From Pseudobdellovibrionaceae bacterium (lineage in GTDB: Bacteria > Bdellovibrionota > Bdellovibrionia > Bdellovibrionales > JAMPXM01): a stretch of DNA of 5,656 nucleotides. The stretch is from positions 1 through 5,656 of the forward strand of contig JAEUWE010000427.1 of assembly GCA_016791465.1 (NCBI GenBank), in the 5' to 3' direction. The notes beneath the pieces were generated by a model. That model had not been told where the DNA came from, did no database searches, and saw only the letters and a program-made list of their open reading frames with translations. Shown here piece after piece: positions 1 through 5,384 of this stretch (positions within the stretch are counted from its first letter, which is position 1; the number at the start of each line of letters is the position of its first letter). The translations under genes were made by a program, and so were the position numbers.

Positions 1-1
1 A

Positions 2-382
2 GAGTGCAAACAAGCCATTACAAACCTCATCAAAACCGGAGCTCTCACCTACGGAAAAAACGGAGAGCTGGTCTGCAGCGCGCATAAAACGCAAAAAACA
101 GCCGGAGCTGAGCTGGTCTCATCAATTGCCATCATCAATCAGATTCAGGCCGAATTCGTCCTCAAAGAACATGCGGCCATTCTCGATTGCCCGGTTGAAG
201 ATCGAAGCAGCTTAGGTTTGACGATCGCGATCGATCCGGCTGACTTGCCAAAATTTAGGAAAGCCGCTTGGGAATTCATGACTCAAGTTCATGAACTCCT
301 CAATCACGAGGGGGCCAACCGAAAAGAGGTCTTCCGCCTACAGCTCGGCTTCTTTCCACTCACTGACATCGACAAGACCTAA
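2..382 (+). CDS. TIGR02147/DUF4423 family protein, C-terminal part (5' end outside window)
   Basis: The last 126 codons of an open frame enter from the left edge and end at TAA 380-382. The fragment matches the C-terminal half of the TIGR02147 (DUF4423) family. A winged-helix-like stretch comes first (about fragment residues 1-25, with TGALTYGKNGELV). Next is a helical segment beginning SSIAIINQIQ, then the family signature DRSSLGLTIAIDPADLPKFR (about 67-86), and finally the typical end VFRLQLGFFPLT (about 110-121). Full members are usually about 270 residues with an N-terminal helix-turn-helix-like part, so roughly half is missing. The family is abundant as paralogues in Bdellovibrio and Fibrobacter. 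Its molecular role is not established; a DNA-binding regulatory role is often guessed from the fold. The gene converges on the lipoprotein gene, and its stop codon lies inside the A-tract of the shared terminator. Family assignment is by recognised motifs; function is unknown. Confidence 0.85.
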   Translation, partial: ECKQAITNLIKTGALTYGKNGELVCSAHKTQKTAGAELVSSIAIINQIQAEFVLKEHAAILDCPVEDRSSLGLTIAIDPADLPKFRKAAWEFMTQVHELLNHEGANRKEVFRLQLGFFPLTDIDKT

Positions 383-412
383 AAAAAACGCCCGAACTGA
401 GTTCGGGCGTTT
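381..412 (-). terminator. Rho-independent terminator between convergent genes
   Basis: A perfect 12-bp stem is formed by 386-397 (AAACGCCCGAAC) and 401-412 (GTTCGGGCGTTT) with a TGA loop at 398-400. Read on the minus strand, the GC-rich stem is followed by eight T residues (complement of A 381-388), the classic intrinsic form. It lies 37 nt beyond the lipoprotein stop codon and so ends that transcript. On the plus strand the hairpin is followed only by TTTCGATC, so termination of the TIGR02147-family gene is possible but probably weaker. Confidence 0.92.
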
Positions 413-449
413 CGATCAACTGCGTCAGCTTTGAGCCTTCGCGCTGAAA

Positions 450-668
450 TTAGTGAGCAGCTGGTGTTGCTTCTGCTGCAGGTGCAGCGGGAGCAGCGTC
501 AGCAGCAGGAGCTGCTTCAGCAGGAGCCGCAGGAGCCGCTTCAGCAGGAGCTGCAGGAGCCTCAGTTGCTGCAGGAGCCTCAGCAGCAGGTTGCTCAGAG
601 CACTTCGAGCAGCCAGTCATAGCGAGAGCTGAAGCGATAACTACAAATGCGAATGCGTTGCGGAACAT
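450..668 (-). CDS. Small Ala/Pro/Glu-rich lipoprotein
   Basis: This encodes a 72-residue predicted lipoprotein. The N-terminus MFRNAFAFVVIASALAMTGC is a short lipoprotein signal peptide: Arg3, a hydrophobic core at about 5-17, and a lipobox ending MTG with the lipidated Cys20. Met at -3 is less usual than Leu. Ser21 at +2 suggests outer-membrane sorting by the general rule. A second Cys sits at 23 (CSKC). The rest of the mature protein is almost entirely Ala, Pro and Glu, built on the 8-residue repeat PAAPAEAA, and is likely an extended, disordered tether with no recognisable domain. The start at 668 is chosen over an in-frame ATG 30 nt upstream because AGGAG lies 7 nt before it and the signal peptide then begins directly. 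It is the last minus-strand gene before the terminator, downstream of the CDF gene. Function is not recognised; structural, spacer or cell-envelope roles are guesses. Confidence 0.82.
   Translation of the reverse strand: MFRNAFAFVVIASALAMTGCSKCSEQPAAEAPAATEAPAAPAEAAPAAPAEAAPAADAAPAAPAAEATPAAH
514..561 (-). repeat. 24-bp tandem duplication inside the lipoprotein gene
   Basis: Units 514-537 and 538-561 are adjacent and identical except at one position (C528 versus T552). Each encodes eight residues (PAAPAEAA register), so copy-number change would keep the reading frame. Degenerate copies of the same GCAGGAGC-type core extend on both sides, from about 478 to 590. Confidence 0.85.
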
Positions 669-675
669 GTGAATT

Positions 676-680
676 CTCCT
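676..680 (-). promoter_or_regulatory. Shine-Dalgarno AGGAG deciding the lipoprotein start
   Basis: CTCCT on the plus strand reads AGGAG on the minus strand, 7 nt before the ATG at 668. It is the clearest ribosome binding site in the window and argues against the longer frame opening at 698, which has no such site. Confidence 0.85.
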
Positions 681-688
681 ATTCGTTA

Positions 689-705
689 CAAAGTTCAAAA
701 CTTTG
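689..705. promoter_or_regulatory. Palindrome CAAAGTT-CAA-AACTTTG upstream of the lipoprotein gene
   Basis: A perfect 7-bp inverted repeat (689-695 and 699-705) with a 3-nt spacer lies 21 nt upstream of the lipoprotein start, just outside its Shine-Dalgarno site. It could be an operator or a 5'-UTR hairpin. Its AT-rich stem and lack of a T-run make a terminator unlikely. No convincing -35/-10 pair could be assigned around it, so its role is open. Confidence 0.4.
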
Positions 706-720
706 AGCCTTAAATCAATA

Positions 721-735
721 ATTCAATAATTGAAT
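721..735. promoter_or_regulatory. Palindrome ATTCAAT-A-ATTGAAT between the CDF and lipoprotein genes
   Basis: A perfect 7-bp inverted repeat around a single central A, AT-rich, has the symmetry expected of a dimeric regulator's operator. It abuts a small GGCG-CTTA-CGCC hairpin at 736-747. It lies 53 nt upstream of the lipoprotein start and 63 nt beyond the CDF stop, so it could control a separate lipoprotein promoter. No regulator is identifiable. Confidence 0.35.
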
Positions 736-798
736 GGCGCTTACGCCGTCATATCGAAAAAAACGCGTCGTGGCTAAGACTTTTTGGGAACATTTCGA

Positions 799-1824
799 TC
801 ATCTAAACTCGTCCGGCTCTTCAGGATGGGTCAACGACTCCAGGGTCGGAACCAGGCGCGACACATATGGCCGGGCTCGGATCGGGCAATCGGAGGCGTC
901 GCACTCACGGCAGTAAACCCGACGACACGGGTCGACGTGGAGATGCAGCTCTCCAGGTTGGGGATACTTTTCCATTAAACGCGCTTCAAAAGCCTCTGTA
1001 CGGTCATGGGCAATCGCGATATCCCAAAATTCAGGGACCACGGCATGAGCGTCAATGTGGTGAAAACGCCCCGCCCGAACGATCCGAGTGTGGTGAATTT
1101 GTATCACTCCGCCAAAATCAACGGTCTTTAAGTGCTTCGCAAAGGCCTCGATAATCTCTTTGTCTTCTTCGTCCAAGAGACCAGCCACAGATCTCCGTAC
1201 GACCTTCAATCCAGTCCACCCCAAATGAAGGCCTACGATCATTGCGATGAGCGGATCCAACCAATTGAGGCCTGTAAAATAGGCAAGCGCAAGGCCAATG
1301 GCGACTCCAGCACTGGTCACAAAGTCGGAATAAATGTGCTGGCCGTTAGCAATGAGGGCTGGCGAGCCTATTTTTCGACCTACCGCCTGCAACATCTTGC
1401 CGAGAACCATGTTGCCAAGACCGCAAATCACCACGACCGCAGCGCCAAGCCCCAGGCTGTTGAGGGGGCGATTGGCAATGATCGCCGGAATCGCCTCAAA
1501 AAAAATCATCACTGCCGCGAAAGCAATCAGGCCCCCCTCGAACGCGGCCGAGAAGTATTCGATTTTGCCATGACCGTAGGGATGATCGCGATCCGCCGGT
1601 TTTGCGGAATACCGAACCACAGAAATCGCCAAAACACCGGCGACAATGTTGACGATCGACTCCAAGAAGTCCGAATAGACCGCCTGCGAACTGGTCACCT
1701 GCCAGCCCCAAAACTTGATACCACTGATCAAGCACGAAGCGCCAAGCGCCGACCATGTCGCGAGCGACAGCCGAACAGGACTGGATTCTAAAGCTGGGGT
1801 CGACGGATTCTCACTTGATGCCAT
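799..1824 (-). CDS. Cation diffusion facilitator (CDF) metal exporter with four-cysteine tail
   Basis: This 341-residue inner-membrane transporter of the CDF family (YiiP/CzcD type) exports divalent metal, usually Zn, Fe, Mn or Co, by proton exchange as a dimer. Six hydrophobic segments are visible at about 20-42, 47-70, 92-116, 122-146, 166-185 and 187-207. The TM2 motif SDFLESIVN places Glu55 and Asn59 where YiiP has Asp45 and Asp49. TM5 has the expected His163-x3-Asp167, and HPYGHGKIEYFSA (81-93) is the usual TM2-TM3 loop signature. The cytoplasmic domain (about 210-300) has His260, His273, His296 and Asp298 at the positions of metal ligands in YiiP. After HVDPC, a tail of about 40 residues carries Cys300, 305, 308 and 313, a possible extra metal site. 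The ATG at 1824 has only a weak, distant GGG-rich site, and no better start exists. The gene begins 33 nt after the response-regulator gene, suggesting one transcript. Metal specificity cannot be read from sequence. Confidence 0.93.
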   Translation of the reverse strand: MASSENPSTPALESSPVRLSLATWSALGASCLISGIKFWGWQVTSSQAVYSDFLESIVNIVAGVLAISVVRYSAKPADRDHPYGHGKIEYFSAAFEGGLIAFAAVMIFFEAIPAIIANRPLNSLGLGAAVVVICGLGNMVLGKMLQAVGRKIGSPALIANGQHIYSDFVTSAGVAIGLALAYFTGLNWLDPLIAMIVGLHLGWTGLKVVRRSVAGLLDEEDKEIIEAFAKHLKTVDFGGVIQIHHTRIVRAGRFHHIDAHAVVPEFWDIAIAHDRTEAFEARLMEKYPQPGELHLHVDPCRRVYCRECDASDCPIRARPYVSRLVPTLESLTHPEEPDEFR

Positions 1825-1857
1825 GTGGGCGCATCATGCCCTTGGTTGCTTCAGTAT

Positions 1858-2826
1858 TTAACTGGTTTTTTTCACAAAAAACTGCGACGGGTCGTAGTTT
1901 TTGACGCAGTTCTTACCGCCATTCTTGGCCTCATAGAGAGCATGGTCAGCCGCTCGTACGAGCCCTCGAGAGTCGATGTCGACAAGACCTGGCATTGCAA
2001 CACAAATTCCGAGGCTCGCCGTCAGTCGCATGGACTTTCCGTCCTTTGTAAACGGGTACTCCGCAATGCGATTCCTCAGGCGTTCCGCAAACTTAACTGC
2101 CCCCTCGAGCGAGGTTTCGGGGAGTGCAATGAGGAACTCGTCTCCGCCATAGCGGGCGGCAAAATCGACATTCCGCACGTTCTGCGTGATGATTTTGCCG
2201 ACCTCACTGAGGACATAGCTGCCAAAAAGATGATCGTTGGTATCGTTCACGCTCTTAAAATTGTCCATGTCCATCATGATCACGCCAACAGACCGACTGT
2301 ATCGCTTGCCGCGATTAATCTCGTTCTCAAGACGCGAGTAAATCGACCGCATATTGTAGAGCCCGGTCAGATCGTCGATATCAACAAGCTCTTGCAAACG
2401 ATGATTGGCTTCGGCAAGACGATCCTGCAAGTCCTTGATGCGAAGCTGCGACCGCACGCGGGCCAAGAGCTCAGTTGGCTCAAATGGCTTACAAATGTAG
2501 TCGTCGGCCCCCTCGTCGAGACCACGCACGATATCGTGCGTTTCATTGCGCGCAGAAACAAAGACGACAGAGACGTATTTTTCGCGATTGCGCACGACCT
2601 TCAACATCTCAAGACCCGATAGGCCCGGCATATTGATATCGAGCAAGATCAGGTGTGGTTCGATCTCTTTTAGTTTTTCCAATGCCTCTTCCGCAGACTC
2701 GGCCTGGGCAATATCGTAGCCCTCGTGAGCGAGCAAAGCTCCGACGAGATTCAGATTGTCGCGATCGTCGTCGACCATGAGGATCAACTGACGTTTATTT
2801 ACTTTCTGTGAGTTCGACTCGCCCAT
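1858..2826 (-). CDS. Response regulator with GGDEF domain; candidate Hypr (3',3'-cGAMP/c-di-GMP) synthase
   Basis: This is a 322-residue cytoplasmic receiver-GGDEF protein. The receiver domain (about 12-128) has acidic residues Asp19-21, phospho-acceptor Asp63 in LLDINMPG, Ser91 and Lys113-Pro, all intact. A short coiled-coil linker (about 130-150) leads to the GGDEF domain, which starts at DDLTGLYN (151-158). Mg-binding Asp186, FKSVND (190-195), the signature GGDEF (227-231) and an inhibitory RxxD site (Arg218-Asp221, five residues before GGDEF) are all present. Ser203 stands where PleD has guanine-contacting Asp344. That Asp-to-Ser change is known from hybrid promiscuous GGDEF enzymes such as Geobacter GacA and Bdellovibrio Bd0367, which make cGAMP. 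Asp198 also replaces the usual Gly before His199. The ATG at 2826 is chosen because the frame upstream overlaps leuS and carries no domain; its Shine-Dalgarno is weak. A sensor kinase partner is not in the window. The synthase fold is sure; product specificity is inference. Confidence 0.93.
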   Translation of the reverse strand: MGESNSQKVNKRQLILMVDDDRDNLNLVGALLAHEGYDIAQAESAEEALEKLKEIEPHLILLDINMPGLSGLEMLKVVRNREKYVSVVFVSARNETHDIVRGLDEGADDYICKPFEPTELLARVRSQLRIKDLQDRLAEANHRLQELVDIDDLTGLYNMRSIYSRLENEINRGKRYSRSVGVIMMDMDNFKSVNDTNDHLFGSYVLSEVGKIITQNVRNVDFAARYGGDEFLIALPETSLEGAVKFAERLRNRIAEYPFTKDGKSMRLTASLGICVAMPGLVDIDSRGLVRAADHALYEAKNGGKNCVKNYDPSQFFVKKTS

Positions 2827-2949
2827 CTCACACAGAATACAAGTTTGTTGAGCCAGTGCTGAGACCAGAAAGCCGAGACTGGCCTGACGGACAGGCCAAA
2901 CTTCCGATTTCAACTTCGATTTCCGGCTAGACTTTGGTAGACTCCGCCA
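2827..2949. promoter_or_regulatory. Divergent intergenic region between the response regulator and leuS
   Basis: This 123-bp gap must hold promoters for both leuS (+) and the regulator (-). No strong -35/-10 pair is visible on either strand. On the minus strand, TATTCT (complement of 2834-2839) ends 7 nt before the regulator ATG, which would give a leaderless or nearly leaderless transcript if it is a real -10. On the plus strand TAGACT occurs at 2928 and again at 2938. No T-box leader (typical of some aminoacyl-tRNA synthetase genes) or GEMM riboswitch core was recognised. Confidence 0.55.
2880..2898. promoter_or_regulatory. Hairpin TGGCCTG-ACGGA-CAGGCCA in the leuS leader region
   Basis: A perfect 7-bp GC-rich stem (2880-2886 and 2892-2898) with a 5-nt loop lies 51 nt before the leuS start. 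No T-run follows on either strand, so it is not an intrinsic terminator. It may be an operator or an RNA structure in one of the two divergent transcripts. Confidence 0.45.
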
Positions 2950-5352
2950 ATGGCATACGATCACAAGCAAATCGACGCAAAGTGGCAGCAACGGTGGGAA
3001 AAAGCGCAGACCTTCAAAGCCGAGGATCCGCGCAAAACGACAAAACCCAAGTACTACGCGCTGGATATGTTCCCCTACCCATCGGGCTATGGGCTTCACG
3101 TTGGTCATCTTGCTTCGTACACGCCAACCGATGTTGTCTCCCGCTACAAACGCGCTCGCGGCTTCAACGTCTTGCACCCGATGGGTTACGATTCGTTTGG
3201 CCTGCCGGCCGAGCAGTTTGCGATCCAAACTGGCATTCACCCGGCCGTCACGACCGAAAAGGCCATCGAATCGTTTCGCTCAACGCTGAAAACCATGGGC
3301 TATAGCTTCGATTGGTCGCGCGAAGTTTCGACCTGCGATCCAAAGTTCTATAAGTGGACCCAGTTCATCTTCACCAAGCTCTTTGAACGCGGACTCGCCT
3401 ATCAAAAAGAAGTTCCGGTCAATTGGTGTCCCGCTCTGCGCACTGTTCTCGCGAATGAAGAAGTGATCGACGGCAAATCGGAGCGCGGTGGCCATCCGGT
3501 GATTCGCGTGCCAATGAAGCAGTGGATGCTCAAGATCACCGACTACGCCGAGCGCCTGCTTTCTGACCTCGATAAAGTCGATTGGCTTGAGCGCACCAAA
3601 GAGGCGCAGCGCAACTGGATCGGCAAGAGCGAGGGTGCCAACGTGTTTTTTGGCATTCAAGGATCAACGGAAAAGTTTGAGATCTTCACCACGCGTCCGG
3701 ATACTCTGTTTGGCGTGACCTTTATGGTACTTTCGCCAGAGCACCCGCTGCTGACAAAGGGCGCTGGCATCGTTCCGGCCTCACATCGCGCAAGCGTCGA
3801 CGACTACCAGGCCAAGGCCTCGGCGAAATCCGAAGTCGACCGCAAGGCCGCGACCGAGAAGACCGGTGTTTTCACCGGCGCCTATGCGATTCATCCGTTC
3901 ACTGGAAAATCCATTCCGATTTGGACAGCAGATTATGTTCTGATCGACTATGGAACCGGCGCCATTATGGCCGTACCTGGACATGACGAACGCGATTTTG
4001 AGTTCGCTCAAACTTTTGGGCTTGAGATCAAACGCGTGATCGATGGCGGAGATCTGCCGTTCACGGGTGAAGGCAAGCTTGTTAACTCTGATTTCTTGGA
4101 TGGTCTCGATCAGCCGGCCGCCCTCAAGCGCGCTATTGATGAGGTCGAAAAACGCAAGATCGGCACCCGCAATATCCAGTACAAACTGCGCGATTGGCTG
4201 TTCAGTCGCCAACGCTACTGGGGCGAGCCGTTCCCCGTGGTTCGCTTCCCCAGCGGCGACCTGAAGACAGTTCCCGTGAACGAACTGCCCGTGCTCTTAC
4301 CTGAGGTCGCAGACTATCAGCCCTCAGAAAAAGGCGAAGCTCCGCTCGCACGCAATCAAGACTGGGTTCAGTATGCCGACGGCGGTCGCCGTGAGACCGA
4401 CACTATGCCGGGCTCCGCAGGCTCATCGTGGTACTTCCTTCGCTATTGCGATCCACACAACGACGACGCGTTCTGTGATTTCGATCTGCAAAAATATTGG
4501 ATGCCGGTCGACCTCTATGTCGGCGGTGCCGAGCACACCGTGGGGCACTTGCTCTACTCGCGCTTCTGGCAAAAAGTTTTATTTGATGCTGGCCTTGTCA
4601 GCCACGACGAGCCATTTCAAAAACTCGCTCACCAAGGTGTGATCCTGGGACCCGACGGCGAACGGATGTCAAAGTCGCGTGGAAACGTCGTCAATCCCGA
4701 TAGCGTTCGCGAGCAGTACGGTGCTGACGTGCTTCGCGCCTACGTCATGTTCTTAGGACCGATGGAGGCAGATAAACCGTGGCAAGAAAACGGCATCGGT
4801 GGAGTTCAGCGCTTCCTCGATCGCCTCTGGCGAGCGGCAGTTTCCGAAGACGGTGTATCAATCGCCGACTCAGCGGCACTTCCGGAGGAACTCAACAAAC
4901 TTCTCCACAAGACGATCAAGAAGGTTGGCGATGACTTGGATGCCATGGCCTTCAATACCGCCATTTCAGCGCTGATGATCCTGTTGAACGAAGTCTATAA
5001 AGCCGGCAGTCACTCTAAACTGGTTCTGATGCCACTCGTGCAAATGGTTGCACCTTTTGCCCCCCATGTGGCCGAAGAATTATGGGAAAAAATGGGTGGT
5101 GAGGGCTTTGTCGCTCTCGCACCGTGGCCGAAATTCGATTCGGCTTTGACAGTCGACTCGGTCGTCTCTATAGGTGTTCAAGTTAATGGGAAGTCGCGGG
5201 GCGTCATCGAGATCGATAAGGACGCATCGGAAGAGGCCGCAGTCGCGGCCGCTCTGAGTGTCCCCTCGGTTCAAAATGCGATGGGCGGCAAGCCCGCGGA
5301 CAAAGTGATTTATAAAGCCGGTCGGATTTTGAATCTGATCGTTAAGTCGTGA
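2950..5352 (+). CDS. leuS: Leucyl-tRNA synthetase
   Basis: This 800-residue class Ia enzyme in the cytoplasm charges tRNA-Leu with leucine using ATP. The Rossmann catalytic core carries the HIGH motif as HVGH (50-53) after MFPYPSGYG. WC at 159-160 opens the ZN1 hairpin, whose usual Cys ligands are lost (GKSERGGHPVIRVPMKQW instead), so it is a zinc-less version. The CP1 editing domain (about 227-415) contains the Thr-rich FTTRPDTLFG (246-255) and GHDERDF with the conserved editing Asp346, so mischarge proofreading should be intact. DWLFSRQRYWGEPFP (415-429) and the RMSKS form of KMSKS (572-576) complete the active site. Only a short LGPDGE segment precedes RMSKS, so the leucine-specific insertion of E. 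coli LeuRS is absent, explaining the shorter length (E. coli about 860). The anticodon-binding helices (about 610-725) and C-terminal tRNA-binding domain (to 800) are complete. The ATG at 2950 fits the family N-terminus; its ribosome site GGTAG at 2936-2940 is weak. speA follows after 28 bp. Confidence 0.98.
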   Translation: MAYDHKQIDAKWQQRWEKAQTFKAEDPRKTTKPKYYALDMFPYPSGYGLHVGHLASYTPTDVVSRYKRARGFNVLHPMGYDSFGLPAEQFAIQTGIHPAVTTEKAIESFRSTLKTMGYSFDWSREVSTCDPKFYKWTQFIFTKLFERGLAYQKEVPVNWCPALRTVLANEEVIDGKSERGGHPVIRVPMKQWMLKITDYAERLLSDLDKVDWLERTKEAQRNWIGKSEGANVFFGIQGSTEKFEIFTTRPDTLFGVTFMVLSPEHPLLTKGAGIVPASHRASVDDYQAKASAKSEVDRKAATEKTGVFTGAYAIHPFTGKSIPIWTADYVLIDYGTGAIMAVPGHDERDFEFAQTFGLEIKRVIDGGDLPFTGEGKLVNSDFLDGLDQPAALKRAIDEVEKRKIGTRNIQYKLRDWLFSRQRYWGEPFPVVRFPSGDLKTVPVNELPVLLPEVADYQPSEKGEAPLARNQDWVQYADGGRRETDTMPGSAGSSWYFLRYCDPHNDDAFCDFDLQKYWMPVDLYVGGAEHTVGHLLYSRFWQKVLFDAGLVSHDEPFQKLAHQGVILGPDGERMSKSRGNVVNPDSVREQYGADVLRAYVMFLGPMEADKPWQENGIGGVQRFLDRLWRAAVSEDGVSIADSAALPEELNKLLHKTIKKVGDDLDAMAFNTAISALMILLNEVYKAGSHSKLVLMPLVQMVAPFAPHVAEELWEKMGGEGFVALAPWPKFDSALTVDSVVSIGVQVNGKSRGVIEIDKDASEEAAVAAALSVPSVQNAMGGKPADKVIYKAGRILNLIVKS

Positions 5353-5354
5353 AA

Positions 5355-5384
5355 ATGCGACGGACTGGGCGAGGGCAAGCATGA
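5355..5384 (+). other. Possible 9-codon arginine-rich mini-ORF overlapping the speA start
   Basis: An ATG two bases after the leuS stop opens a tiny frame encoding MRRTGRGQA. Its TGA stop overlaps the speA ATG in an ATGA junction. Three of nine codons are Arg (CGA, CGG, CGA), and these codons look uncommon in leuS, where CGC prevails by eye. It has no good Shine-Dalgarno of its own, so translation would need reinitiation after leuS. It may be chance. Its position before an arginine-consuming enzyme is the only reason it is listed. Confidence 0.2.
5371..5375 (+). promoter_or_regulatory. Shine-Dalgarno GAGGG deciding the speA start
   Basis: GAGGG lies 5 nt before the ATG at 5381. It supports that ATG as the start and is better than anything before the out-of-frame ATG at 5355. 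Confidence 0.7.

Noticed and set aside
431..622. Gln/Leu-rich open frame on the plus strand
   Set aside because: It is antisense to the lipoprotein gene, and its low-complexity Gln/Leu composition is what the repetitive Ala/Pro codons give on the other strand. It has no ribosome site or domain.
669..698. Longer lipoprotein start at 698
   Set aside because: The ten extra residues would precede a perfect signal peptide, and the strong AGGAG is placed for the ATG at 668.
1132..1791. 219-codon open frame on the plus strand
   Set aside because: It is antisense to the CDF exporter, whose membrane segments and motifs are clear. The plus-strand protein is a composition artefact.
1865..1882. T-run/A-run hairpin at the end of the response-regulator gene as a terminator
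   Set aside because: It lies inside the last codons and consists only of A-T pairs. It is explained by Phe/Lys codons and would not form a stable terminator stem.
1825..2622. 265-codon open frame on the plus strand
   Set aside because: It is antisense to the receiver-GGDEF coding sequence and has no family resemblance.
2827..2949. T-box leader or GEMM (c-di-GMP/cGAMP) riboswitch
   Set aside because: These were considered because of leuS and the cyclic-dinucleotide synthase. No T-box consensus and no GEMM core or two-helix arrangement was found; only one simple hairpin is present.
2827..3240. Upstream extension of the response-regulator frame to 3240
   Set aside because: It runs antisense into the conserved N-terminus of leuS and encodes no recognisable domain. 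The receiver domain begins normally after the ATG at 2826.
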